DNA of 58,633 nt from contig NZ_DATFIP010000032.1 in assembly GCF_035270045.1 (NCBI RefSeq), positions 1-58,633 of the forward strand. Reading direction: 5' to 3'. Under the pieces are notes generated by a model, which worked only from the letters and a program-made list of their open reading frames with translations, did not search any database and had not been told where the DNA came from. This DNA comes from Salibaculum sp035270045. Its GTDB lineage: Bacteria > Pseudomonadota > Alphaproteobacteria > Rhodobacterales > Rhodobacteraceae. The translations under genes were made by a program, and so were the position numbers. Shown piece by piece: positions 16,817 to 26,035 of the stretch; within the stretch, counting starts at the first letter, position 1; every line of letters begins with the position of its first letter.

Positions 16817-19071
16817 CACCCCACCTTGCAGGCTGCCAGAACGGCCATGTTCAGGATGTCGTTGACCGTGGATGTAGTCGAACAGATCTGGATGGGCCGG
16901 TCGATGCCCGAGAGGATCGGGCCAATCACCGTCGCGCCGGCCATTTCCTGCATCAACTTGACCGAGATCGAGGCCGAATGCCGCGCGGGCACCACAAGGA
17001 CATTGGCCGGGCCAGTCAGGCGGGAAAAGGGGTAGTTTTCCATGGCCCTGGGGTTCAGGGCGACATCAACGGTCATTTCGCCCTCGTATTCGAAATCCAC
17101 GCCGCGGGCGTCCAGTTCGCGCGGCGCCATGTGCATCTTGGTGGCCCGCTCGGACACGGGGTAGCCGAACGTCGAGAAGGACAGGAAGGCGACGCGCGGT
17201 TCCAGGCCCAGGTCCCGTGCCACTGAGGCGCCGCGTTCCGCGATATCGGCCAGGTCTTTCTCGTCAGGCCATTCATGCACCAGCGTGTCGGCGATGAGAA
17301 CGATCCGGCCCTTGTTCAGCACCGCTGAAACACCGACGGCCCCGTCATGGGGGTTGGCGTCAAAAACATGGTTGATGAGTTCAAGCACATGTGCCGATTT
17401 GCGTGTCGCCCCGGTCACCATGGCGTCTGCATGGTCGTGGGCCAGCATCAGGGCCGAAAACACATGCCGGTCCCGGGCAGCAAGCCTGTGGATGTCGTGC
17501 CGGTCGTGCCCCTTGCGCTGGAGCCGATGATAAAGGAATTCCTTGTAAGTCTCGAGGTAGTCAGTATTGGCCGCGTTGACCACGCGGAGTTCGCGCACGG
17601 CATCGCCCAACCCTTCGGACTCGAGCTTCTGTTTGACGTCCTGTTCCCGGCCCACGACCAGCGCCCTGCCATAACCGCCCCTTTGATAGGAGACGGCGGC
17701 GCGCAAAACGCGGGGGTCGTCGCCCTCTGCAAAGACCACGGTCGACTGGTTCTTGCGAGCCCGGGCATTGATGCCACGCAGGATCGAGGCGGTCGGGTCC
17801 ATCCGAGTCTTGAGCGATTCCTCGTAACCGTCCATGTCGACGATGGGCCGACGCGCAGCGCCCGTTTCCATCCCGGCACGGGCCACGGCGGGCGGAACCA
17901 CATGGATCAGGCGGGGGTCGAAGGGGGTCGGAATGATGTAGTCGCGCCCGAAAGTCAGCTTGCGGCCATAGGCCATCGCGACCTCGTCGGGCACGTCCTT
18001 GCGCGCCAGTTCAGCCAGTGCATCGGCGCAGGCGATCTTCATCTCGTCATTGATGGCGCGTGCATTGATGTCCAGCGCGCCGCGGAACAGGTAGGGAAAG
18101 CCAAGAACGTTGTTGACCTGGTTTGGATAATCACTGCGCCCGGTGGCCACGATGGCATCGACCCGCACGGCATGGGCCTCCTCGGGAGTGATTTCCGGGT
18201 CGGGGTTGGCCATGGCGAAGATCACAGGGTTGTCGGCCATGCTCTCGACCATCCCGGGCGTCACCGCTCCCTTGACCGACACCCCGAGGAACACGTCGGC
18301 CCGCTCCATTGCCTCTTCCAGGCTACGCAGGTCCGTCTTGATCGCATGGGCCGATTTCCACTGGTTCATGCCTTCGGTGCGACCCTGGTAGATCACGCCC
18401 TTGGTGTCGCAGACGATGCAGTTCTCGTGCCGCGCCCCCATGGACTTGAGCAGTTCTATACAGGCGATGCCGGCGGCTCCGGCGCCATTCAGAACGATTC
18501 GGCAATCCTCGATTTTCTTTCCCGACAAGTGCAGTGCGTTGATCAACCCGGCGGCGCAGATCACGGCAGTGCCGTGCTGGTCATCATGGAAGACGGGGAT
18601 GTCCATCTCTTCCATGAGGCGCTGTTCGATGATGAAACATTCGGGCGCCTTGATATCCTCGAGGTTGATCCCACCAAAGGTCGGTCCCATCAACCTGACC
18701 GCCTTGCAGAATTCATCCGGGTCCTCGGTATCCAGCTCGATATCAATGGAATTCACATCGGCAAAGCGTTTGAACAGCACCGACTTGCCCTCCATTACCG
18801 GCTTGGACCCGGCCGCTCCAAGATTGCCCAGGCCGAGGACGGCCGTGCCGTTCGAGACCACGGCCACGAGGTTACCCTTGTTGGTATAGTCGTAGATGGT
18901 TTCGGGGTTCGCGTGGATTTCCTCACAGGGCATGGCCACGCCGGGGGAATAGGCAAGCGACAGATCACGCTGCGTGGTCATCGGGACCGTCGGCTGGATC
19001 TCCCACTTGCCGGGCGTCGGCTCGATGTGGAATTGCAGCGCTTCCTCGCGCGTGATGCGTTGCTTGGTCAT
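16816..19071 (-). CDS. maeB: NADP-dependent malic enzyme with phosphotransacetylase-like domain
   Basis: This 751-residue malic enzyme oxidatively decarboxylates malate to pyruvate. ATG 19071 has AGGGA just upstream and gives the usual MaeB length; the longer open frame is unsupported. Residues about 1-430 are the malic enzyme proper (SLAYSPGVAMPC, VFHDDQHGTAVI, LNGAGAAGIAC). The C-terminal part from about 430 resembles phosphate acetyltransferase (VFAEGDDPRVLRA, NVLVVPARHSASISVKLMQE) and is usually regulatory rather than catalytic in this family. The gene diverges from mutS across a 128-base gap. Confidence 0.93.
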   Translation of the reverse strand: MTKQRITREEALQFHIEPTPGKWEIQPTVPMTTQRDLSLAYSPGVAMPCEEIHANPETIYDYTNKGNLVAVVSNGTAVLGLGNLGAAGSKPVMEGKSVLFKRFADVNSIDIELDTEDPDEFCKAVRLMGPTFGGINLEDIKAPECFIIEQRLMEEMDIPVFHDDQHGTAVICAAGLINALHLSGKKIEDCRIVLNGAGAAGIACIELLKSMGARHENCIVCDTKGVIYQGRTEGMNQWKSAHAIKTDLRSLEEAMERADVFLGVSVKGAVTPGMVESMADNPVIFAMANPDPEITPEEAHAVRVDAIVATGRSDYPNQVNNVLGFPYLFRGALDINARAINDEMKIACADALAELARKDVPDEVAMAYGRKLTFGRDYIIPTPFDPRLIHVVPPAVARAGMETGAARRPIVDMDGYEESLKTRMDPTASILRGINARARKNQSTVVFAEGDDPRVLRAAVSYQRGGYGRALVVGREQDVKQKLESEGLGDAVRELRVVNAANTDYLETYKEFLYHRLQRKGHDRHDIHRLAARDRHVFSALMLAHDHADAMVTGATRKSAHVLELINHVFDANPHDGAVGVSAVLNKGRIVLIADTLVHEWPDEKDLADIAERGASVARDLGLEPRVAFLSFSTFGYPVSERATKMHMAPRELDARGVDFEYEGEMTVDVALNPRAMENYPFSRLTGPANVLVVPARHSASISVKLMQEMAGATVIGPILSGIDRPIQICSTTSTVNDILNMAVLAACKVG

Positions 19072-19199
19072 GTTGTCCCTCCCGGCCAGCGCGAGCAGCT
19101 TTACGGGAAAGGACCTTGGCGGGGCAACCGCTCTCTTTTCGGCTTTCGTCGCTAACATGGTCTGGTTTAGGGTCAGCCAACAGGCATTCGGGGGCATGA

Positions 19200-21863
19200 A
19201 TGAGCGGCACATCGGCGGCTGTCACACCGATGATGGCACAATACCTGGAGATCAAGGAGGGCCACCCCGATGCCCTGCTGTTCTACCGGATGGGCGATTT
19301 CTACGAGTTGTTTTTTGACGATGCCATCGCCGCCGCGGAATCGCTAGATATCGCCCTGACCAAGCGCGGCAAACACCAAGGCGAAGATATCGCGATGTGC
19401 GGCGTGCCGGTCCATTCTGCCGAGAACTACCTTCTAACCCTGATCCGCAAAGGGTTCCGTGTCGCGGTTTGCGAACAGATGGAGGATCCCTCAGAAGCCA
19501 AGAAGCGCGGCTCCAAGGCAGTGGTCAAACGCGAGGTCGTGCGGCTTGTCACACCCGGAACGCTGACCGAGGAGAACCTGCTGGACGCCCGGCGCCACAA
19601 TTACCTGGCCGCCGTCGCAAGGGTGCGTGACCAACTGGCCATCGCCTGGACAGATATCTCGACCGGCAGCCTTTCAGTGCTGACCTGCGCACCGGTGGCA
19701 ATGGGCCCGGAGCTGGCCCGGCTCGCCCCGCGCGAAGTTCTGGTGCCCGACAACGCGAAGGAGGATTTCGGCAAGGTGATCGAGGACTCGGGTGCTGCCT
19801 TGACCGTCTTGGGAAATGCGGCCTTCGACAGTACAAACGGTGTTTCACGCCTGTGTAGGCTCTATTCGGTCGATACACTTGATGGATACGGTGCCTTCGG
19901 GCGGCACGAGATCGCAGCGCTGGCAGCCGTGGTCGAATACCTGGAGATCACCCAGAAAAGCAATCTTCCGCTGTTGCGCCCGCCGATCAAGGAATATCGG
20001 GATGCCGCCATGCAGATCGACGCAGCAACGCGGCTGTCGCTGGAGCTTACCACCTCGATGAATGGCGGGCGATCCGGCTCGCTGTTGGGTGTGATCGACC
20101 GAACCGTGACCGCGCCAGGCGCGCGCCTTCTGGAGCGGCGGGTTTCTGCCCCCTCGCGGAGGCTTGAAACGGTGGAATCGCGCCTGAACAGTATCGAATG
20201 GGCGCTTGGGCAAACCATCCTTGTCGAGGACCTGCGCGATATCCTGAAATCCGTTCACGACCTCGACCGGGCACTGTCCCGGCTCGCGCTGGACCGGGGC
20301 GGTCCCCGCGACATGGCAGCGCTTCGTAACTCCATCGCCGCAGCGCAGGACATTCATGCACTACTGCCCGACGAGATGCCGGATCTTCTCGCCTCGGCCC
20401 GGGAGGATCTCGTCGGTCTGGACGAGATCGGTGCGCTTCTCGACGCGGCCTTGGTGGCCGAGCCGCCCTTGCTGACCCGTGACGGCAATTTCATTGCGCC
20501 TGGCTATGAGTCCGAACTGGATGAGTTTCGCAAACTTCGTGATGAAGGCCGCTCGGTCATCGCGAGCATGCAGTCGGACTACGCTGAAAAGACTGGCATT
20601 GGCGCACTGAAGATCAAGCACAACAACGTTCTGGGCTATTTCATCGAGACCACGGCAACCCATGCTGGAAAGATGATGCAGCCGCCTCTTTCGGAGACCT
20701 TTATCCACCGTCAGACCACGGCTAACCAGGTCAGGTTCACGACGCTTGAACTGAACGAGCTGGAAACCCGAATAATCAACGCCGGAAGCAAGAGTCTGGA
20801 AATTGAAAAGCGGCTCTATTCCGGCCTGAGAGAACATATAATCAAAAATGGCGCGCAAATCTCGGCGCTTGCGCGGGCGCTGGCGGAGATCGATATCGTC
20901 TTCGCACTGGCCCGACTGGCCCAAGAAGAAGACTGGACCCGCCCACGGGTGGATGAAAGCCGGAGTTTCGAGATTTCAGGCGGGCGCCATCCGGTTGTCG
21001 AGGCGGCGCTGAAGCGAGGGGGAAGACCCTTTGTCGCCAATGATTGCGACTTGAGCGAACAATCCATATGGCTCCTGACTGGCCCCAACATGGCCGGTAA
21101 GTCAACCTACCTGCGGCAAAATGCACTGATCGCCGTTCTGGCGCAGATCGGCTCCTTCGTGCCGGCCAAGGCGGCCCATCTGGGGCTGGTCAGCCAAGTC
21201 TTCAGCCGGGTCGGCGCCTCGGACGACCTGGCGAGGGGGCGTTCTACCTTCATGGTCGAAATGGTCGAGACCGCAGCGATCCTGAACCAGGCCGACGACC
21301 GGGCGTTGGTAATCCTTGACGAGATCGGGCGCGGCACCTCGACCTACGACGGGCTATCGATTGCCTGGGCCACGTTGGAATACCTGCACGACGTGAACCA
21401 GAGCAGGTGCCTGTTCGCAACGCACTACCACGAGATGACGGCGCTGTCCGACCGGCTGGAAGGTGTCGAGAACGCCACAATCCGCGTCCGTGAATTGGAG
21501 GGCGAGGTCGTTTTCCTTCACGAGGTCATTCGGGGCACAGCCGAGGGCAGTTATGGCGTGCAAGTCGCGCGTCTTGCCGGGCTTCCTGCCCCGGTACTGG
21601 ACCGGGCCAAGATCGTGCTTGATATGCTTGAGAAGGGCGAGCGCGAAGGCGGGCGCGACAGGCTGATTGACGACTTGCCACTGTTCTCGGCTACATCAAC
21701 AGTTCGCGCGGACGCCGCCAGCGACGTGTCTCAGGTAGAACAGCGCCTCAAAGATGTGTTTCCCGACACCCTGACACCCCGAGATTCGCTTAACCTCGTC
21801 TACGAGCTCAAGGCGCTCATGTCTCCGGCGTCGGATCAGGGGTCGCCTGGGGGGTCGAACTGA
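19200..21863 (+). CDS. mutS: DNA mismatch repair protein MutS
   Basis: MutS (887 residues) recognises mismatches as a sliding-clamp ATPase. The mismatch-binding motif DFYELFF places Phe34 and Glu36 at the lesion. A connector, lever and clamp follow, then the ATPase with GPNMAGKST near residues 628-636, the Walker B segment ALVILDEIGRGTSTYDG, and the LFATHYHEM switch. The C-terminal tail is present. The last 47 bases overlap the convergent grpE gene. Confidence 0.96.
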   Translation: MSGTSAAVTPMMAQYLEIKEGHPDALLFYRMGDFYELFFDDAIAAAESLDIALTKRGKHQGEDIAMCGVPVHSAENYLLTLIRKGFRVAVCEQMEDPSEAKKRGSKAVVKREVVRLVTPGTLTEENLLDARRHNYLAAVARVRDQLAIAWTDISTGSLSVLTCAPVAMGPELARLAPREVLVPDNAKEDFGKVIEDSGAALTVLGNAAFDSTNGVSRLCRLYSVDTLDGYGAFGRHEIAALAAVVEYLEITQKSNLPLLRPPIKEYRDAAMQIDAATRLSLELTTSMNGGRSGSLLGVIDRTVTAPGARLLERRVSAPSRRLETVESRLNSIEWALGQTILVEDLRDILKSVHDLDRALSRLALDRGGPRDMAALRNSIAAAQDIHALLPDEMPDLLASAREDLVGLDEIGALLDAALVAEPPLLTRDGNFIAPGYESELDEFRKLRDEGRSVIASMQSDYAEKTGIGALKIKHNNVLGYFIETTATHAGKMMQPPLSETFIHRQTTANQVRFTTLELNELETRIINAGSKSLEIEKRLYSGLREHIIKNGAQISALARALAEIDIVFALARLAQEEDWTRPRVDESRSFEISGGRHPVVEAALKRGGRPFVANDCDLSEQSIWLLTGPNMAGKSTYLRQNALIAVLAQIGSFVPAKAAHLGLVSQVFSRVGASDDLARGRSTFMVEMVETAAILNQADDRALVILDEIGRGTSTYDGLSIAWATLEYLHDVNQSRCLFATHYHEMTALSDRLEGVENATIRVRELEGEVVFLHEVIRGTAEGSYGVQVARLAGLPAPVLDRAKIVLDMLEKGEREGGRDRLIDDLPLFSATSTVRADAASDVSQVEQRLKDVFPDTLTPRDSLNLVYELKALMSPASDQGSPGGSN

Positions 21864-22404
21864 CACCGACCTGAGCGGGACGCAGCAAACGATCGTAGAG
21901 CATGAACCCGGTGGCAGACACTTGGATGATATCGCCAGATGACGTGTTGGGAACAGGTGCCTCGAACATCGCTTCGTGCGACTGCGGGTCGAACTTGTCA
22001 CCCAACTGCGGCTGTATCGTGGTGATCCCATGCTTTTCGAAAACTTTCAGGAGCTCGCGCATGGTCAGGTCGACACCTTCAAGAAGGGCCTTGTCGAAGG
22101 CGCTGGCTTCTTCGCTGTCCTGGCGAAGGGCGCGATCAAGGTTATCATAGACCGGCAAGAGGTCCCGTGCGAGGCGTGAACCGCCATAGTTCTCGGCCTC
22201 GCGACGGTCACGATCCGCACGCTTGCGCGTGTTCTCGGCGTCGGCAAGCGCGCGGACATAGGCATCCTTCAACTCGGCGTTCTCAGTTCTGAGCGCCTCG
22301 ATCTCGTCGCCTTCTGCGGCTAGTTCATCAAGCGACAGGGGTTCGTCCGCGATATCCTCTACCGGCTCTTCCGGGGTCTGCTCTTCTGCTTTCGCTCTGC
22401 TCAT
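21817..22404 (-). CDS. grpE: Nucleotide exchange factor GrpE
   Basis: GrpE (195 residues) releases ADP from DnaK in the heat-shock chaperone cycle. An acidic N-terminus precedes a long helix (about residues 35-75, DEIEALRTENAELKDAYVRA) and the family signature region (GGSRLARDLLPVYDNLDRAL, then GITTIQPQLGDKFDP). The tail after residue 180 is Pro/Thr-rich and lies inside the convergent mutS overlap. It is ten bases downstream of hrcA, in the same operon. Confidence 0.94.
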   Translation of the reverse strand: MSRAKAEEQTPEEPVEDIADEPLSLDELAAEGDEIEALRTENAELKDAYVRALADAENTRKRADRDRREAENYGGSRLARDLLPVYDNLDRALRQDSEEASAFDKALLEGVDLTMRELLKVFEKHGITTIQPQLGDKFDPQSHEAMFEAPVPNTSSGDIIQVSATGFMLYDRLLRPAQVGVSSTPQATPDPTPET

Positions 22405-22414
22405 ATTCGCCTTC

Positions 22415-23476
22415 CTATCCGCGGTTCGAGATCAGTCGCCCAACCAACTGCGCGGTGTAATCCACAATCGGCACGATCCGTCCATAGTTCAGGCGGGTCG
22501 GCCCGATGACGCCGACGGCGCCAACGATCTTTCGGTCAGCGTTCATATATGGAGAGACCACCAAAGATGAACCCGAAAGTGAAAAAAGCTTGTTCTCGGA
22601 ACCGATAAAAATCCTCACACCGTCACCGGTTTCGGCGAGATCAAGGAAATCCACAATGTCCTGCTTGCGTTCAAGATCGTCGAAAAGCGATCGGATGCGG
22701 TCAAGGTCAGATTCTTCCTGATCCGCGATCAGGTTCCCGCGCCCCCGGACGATCAGCCGTTCCGATGATTCGCCCGGGTTCTCCCAGATCGCGGCACCGT
22801 TCTCGACCAACTCGCGGGCGAGAATGTCGATTTCTTGTCGACGTGCATCAATCTCTCGCGCGATGCCAGTGCTGAGCTCTGCCAAGGTTCGGCCCTCGGC
22901 GATCGCATTTATGAAATTCGCCGCTTCCCGCATGGAAGACGGGGTCTGGCCTGGCGGGGGGGTGAAAACCCGGTTCTCGACATGGCCATCGCCGTAAACC
23001 AGCACTACGAGCGCACGATCAGGGGCCAGGTTCACGAAGTCGATATGCTTGATCGGGGCCTCATGCTTGGGGGTCAAGACAAGACTCGCGCCATGTGTGA
23101 CCCCGGACAGCGCCGAACCAATCCTGTCCAGGGCCGTGGTTACGTCCTGATCGTTGCCTCCGAGGGTCTGGTCCATGCGGGCGCGGTCCTCTCCGTCCAG
23201 ATCCCCTACCTCCAGGAGGCCATCGACGAACATGCGTAGGCCAAGCTGTGTCGGGATGCGTCCGGAGCTGACGTGGGGGCTGTCGAGAAGGCCAAGATGC
23301 TCAAGGTCCTGCATGACATTGCGAATCGTCGCTGCACTGACCTTTTCGGCCAAGGCGCGGGTCAGCGTGCGCGAGCCCACGGGGGCGCCCGTGTCAAGGT
23401 AACCCTCGACCACGCGGCGAAAGACCTCGCGCGAGCGGTCGTTGAGTTCCGAGATGGAGGGTGTCTGCTCAGCCAT
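22415..23476 (-). CDS. hrcA: Heat-inducible transcription repressor HrcA
   Basis: HrcA (353 residues) represses chaperone genes at CIRCE operators. ATG 23476 gives the normal length; a longer frame reaching 23524 lacks support. The N-terminal winged helix (SREVFRRVVEGYLDTGAPVG, SAATIRNVMQDLEHLGLL) and the C-terminal GAF-like domain (GAVGVIGPTRLNYGRIVPIV) are both visible. No CIRCE inverted repeat appears in the 117 bases upstream, so autoregulation through CIRCE at this promoter is not supported. It diverges from rph. Confidence 0.94.
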   Translation of the reverse strand: MAEQTPSISELNDRSREVFRRVVEGYLDTGAPVGSRTLTRALAEKVSAATIRNVMQDLEHLGLLDSPHVSSGRIPTQLGLRMFVDGLLEVGDLDGEDRARMDQTLGGNDQDVTTALDRIGSALSGVTHGASLVLTPKHEAPIKHIDFVNLAPDRALVVLVYGDGHVENRVFTPPPGQTPSSMREAANFINAIAEGRTLAELSTGIAREIDARRQEIDILARELVENGAAIWENPGESSERLIVRGRGNLIADQEESDLDRIRSLFDDLERKQDIVDFLDLAETGDGVRIFIGSENKLFSLSGSSLVVSPYMNADRKIVGAVGVIGPTRLNYGRIVPIVDYTAQLVGRLISNRG

Positions 23477-23593
23477 AACTACGATCCTGGTTCGATCGGA
23501 CACATTAAATACCGCTGTCTGCAAAGGTCAATCGGGGTTGGAATTGCAGGGCAGGGCGCGTATCCCCGCAGCAAAACGAATGAAGGATGAGAC

Positions 23594-24304
23594 ATGCGAC
23601 CCTCTGGACGGACCCTGAACGAGATGCGGCCGATTTCCATCGAAACCGGTGTAACGAAACACGCGGAGGGATCTTGCCTGATCCGGGTCGGAGACACGCA
23701 TGTGCTTTGTACCGCCTCCATCGAAGAGCGCGTACCACCCTTTATCAAAGGGTCTGGGCTAGGTTGGGTCACGGCGGAATACGGCATGTTGCCCCGCTCG
23801 ACCGGCAGCCGGATGAGACGCGAGGCCACGGCGGGCAAGCAAGGCGGGCGCACGGTGGAGATCCAGCGCCTGATCGGGCGCAGCCTGCGCGCCGGGACGG
23901 ATCGGGTGGCCATGGGCGAGCGTCAGATCACCGTGGACTGTGACGTGATACAGGCCGACGGCGGCACTCGCTGCGCCGCGATCACCGGGGGCTGGGTGGC
24001 CCTTAAGTTGGCCGTTCAGAAACTGATCAAGGCAGGCGATCTGGCCCATGATCCACTGGAACAGCCTGTTGCCGCAGTCAGCTGTGGGATCTACGCCGGC
24101 CAGCCGGTACTGGATCTCGACTATCCCGAGGACAGCGAGGCTGGTGTCGATGGCAACTTCGTTATGACTGGCGATCGCATGATCGAGGTTCAGATGTCCG
24201 CGGAAGGCGCCACCTTCTCTCGCGGCCAGATGGACGAGCTGATGGAATTGGCCCAAAAAGGCGTTGCGGAGCTTGGCCGGATGCAGATGGAGGCCCTGGG
24301 GTGA
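23594..24304 (+). CDS. rph: Ribonuclease PH
   Basis: RNase PH (236 residues) is a phosphorolytic 3'-exoribonuclease that trims tRNA 3' ends. The N-terminal MRPSGRTLNEMRPISIETG, the GSGLGWVTAEYGMLPRST segment and RSLRAGTDR are typical, as is the length. ATG 23594 follows GAAGGATGAG. It opens an rph-rdgB-hemW operon, with its stop overlapping the GTG start of rdgB. Confidence 0.95.
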   Translation: MRPSGRTLNEMRPISIETGVTKHAEGSCLIRVGDTHVLCTASIEERVPPFIKGSGLGWVTAEYGMLPRSTGSRMRREATAGKQGGRTVEIQRLIGRSLRAGTDRVAMGERQITVDCDVIQADGGTRCAAITGGWVALKLAVQKLIKAGDLAHDPLEQPVAAVSCGIYAGQPVLDLDYPEDSEAGVDGNFVMTGDRMIEVQMSAEGATFSRGQMDELMELAQKGVAELGRMQMEALG

Positions 24305-24912
24305 CACGGAAATTCGAGGGCCGGGACTTGCTTGTCGCTACCCATAACCGGGGCAAGCTTGATGAAATCGCTGAGCTCCTGGCACCTTTCGGTATTTCTG
24401 TGAGCTCGAATACCGATCACGGTTTGCCGGAACCTGACGAAACCGAGATGTCCTTTGTCGGTAATGCTCGGATCAAGGCCCATGCCGGCGCCCGTGCCAC
24501 CGGGTTGCCGGCCTTGGCGGACGATAGTGGGATCACGGTTGATGGTCTGGATGGCGCGCCCGGTGTCCAGACCGCCGACTGGGCCGAGGGAGAAACCGGG
24601 CGGGACTTCGTCAAGGCAATGACCCGCACGCGGAACGAGCTGGAACAGCGGGACGTGCCGAGTCCATGGCTCGCACAGTTTCGCTGTACACTGGTTCTGG
24701 CCTGGCCAGATGGTCATGACGAAGTCTTCGAGGGTGTTATGGCTGGTCAAGTGGTCTGGCCCATGCGGGGAGACCAAGGCCACGGCTATGACCCTATCTT
24801 TCTGCCCGACGGCTATGATGTGACTTTCGGTGAAATGGATCGTTGGGAAAAGAACCGCATCAGCCACCGCGCCCGTGCCTTTAAAAAGCTGGTCGAGGGT
24901 TGTTTTGCCTGA
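24301..24912 (+). CDS. rdgB: XTP/dITP (non-canonical purine NTP) pyrophosphatase
   Basis: RdgB/HAM1-family enzyme (203 residues) that hydrolyses XTP, ITP and dITP so that deaminated purines are not built into DNA. Visible signatures are THNRGKLDEIAELL, SFVGNARIKA, ALADDSGITVDGLDGAPGV and GHGYDPIF. The start is GTG inside the rph stop (GTGA). Its end overlaps the likely hemW start. Confidence 0.94.
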   Translation: MTRKFEGRDLLVATHNRGKLDEIAELLAPFGISVSSNTDHGLPEPDETEMSFVGNARIKAHAGARATGLPALADDSGITVDGLDGAPGVQTADWAEGETGRDFVKAMTRTRNELEQRDVPSPWLAQFRCTLVLAWPDGHDEVFEGVMAGQVVWPMRGDQGHGYDPIFLPDGYDVTFGEMDRWEKNRISHRARAFKKLVEGCFA

Positions 24913-26035
24913 TCCGGGTTTCGGGCTCTATATCCATTGGCCATTCTGCCAGGCCAAGTGTCCCTATTGCGATTTCAACTCGCACATCTGGAACAACATC
25001 GACCAAGACGACTGGACAGAAGCCTACCTGCGCGAGATCAACCGTGTCGCGGACGAAACAGGTGACCGTATCCTCCGGTCGGTCTTCTTCGGCGGCGGAA
25101 CGCCCAGCCTGATGGAAGGGCGCACCGTGGAACGCATACTCGACCGGGTGCGGCGAAACTGGCGCCTGGAGAACAATATCGAGATCACGCTCGAAGCCAA
25201 TCCGACATCTGTGGAAGCGGCGCGCTTCACTGCTTATCGGCAGGCCGGTGTGACCCGTGTTTCCCTGGGTCTCCAGGCCCTGAACGATGAGGATTTGCGG
25301 CGACTTGGTCGGCTCCATACCTCGCGTGAGGGGCTGAAGGCGCTTGATGTCGCCAGAGAGGTCTTTGAGCGGGTCAGTTTCGACCTGATCTATGCCCGAC
25401 AAAACCAGACCGTCACGGCTTGGCAGGCAGAGTTGGACAGGGCACTCTCGTTTGAACCGTCACACCTGTCGCTTTACCAGTTGACGATCGAGAATGGCAC
25501 GGCTTTCGGTGACCGCTTTGATCGCGGAAAGCTGGATGGATTACCTGACGAAGATCTGGGTACGGCTCTCTGGGACATGACTCAGGACCGCACCGAACGA
25601 GCGGGCCTTCCGGCCTACGAGATCTCGAACCATGCAAAGCCGGGTGAAGAAAGCCGTCACAACCTGATCTACTGGCAAGGGGGCGACTATGCCGGCATTG
25701 GACCAGGATCACATGGCCGGTTGACACTCGGTGGCCGGCGCTGGTCGACGGAGTCTGTCAAAGACCCAGGGACTTGGCTGCAGGCAAGCAGGACCGGATC
25801 AGCTGAAACACGTAGGGCCCTGTCAGAGGCCGAAGTCTTGCAGGAAAAACTCCTGATGGGGCTGCGTCTTTCGGACGGGGTAATGCTATCGAGTCAGGAT
25901 GAGATGAGAATATTTAAAAATATCAAATATTTATACGATCTCAACCTGGTGACGCTCGATCAAGGCGAACTACGTTTGACACGCGCTGGTCGACCACTAC
26001 TGAACGCGGTACTTGACCGGCTCTTGAATGGTTAA
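24905..26035 (+). CDS. hemW: Radical SAM heme chaperone HemW
   Basis: The likely start is TTG 24905, eight bases inside rdgB, the only start codon that begins the protein just before the conserved GFGLYIHWPFC; it gives 376 residues. The radical SAM cluster motif is C15-x3-C19-x2-C22 (CQAKCPYC), followed by FFGGGTPSLM. HemW proteins bind heme and are not coproporphyrinogen dehydrogenases, although they are often annotated as HemN-like. The rdgB-hemW pairing supports HemW. A very AT-rich stretch lies near 25908-25942. The end overlaps the convergent parB stop by four bases. Confidence 0.9.
   Translation: MPDPGFGLYIHWPFCQAKCPYCDFNSHIWNNIDQDDWTEAYLREINRVADETGDRILRSVFFGGGTPSLMEGRTVERILDRVRRNWRLENNIEITLEANPTSVEAARFTAYRQAGVTRVSLGLQALNDEDLRRLGRLHTSREGLKALDVAREVFERVSFDLIYARQNQTVTAWQAELDRALSFEPSHLSLYQLTIENGTAFGDRFDRGKLDGLPDEDLGTALWDMTQDRTERAGLPAYEISNHAKPGEESRHNLIYWQGGDYAGIGPGSHGRLTLGGRRWSTESVKDPGTWLQASRTGSAETRRALSEAEVLQEKLLMGLRLSDGVMLSSQDEMRIFKNIKYLYDLNLVTLDQGELRLTRAGRPLLNAVLDRLLNG

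Noticed and set aside
17347..19155. 602-residue open frame antisense to the malic enzyme gene
   Set aside because: Shadow of a gene with clear motifs; its translation is His/Gly/Asp-rich without domains.
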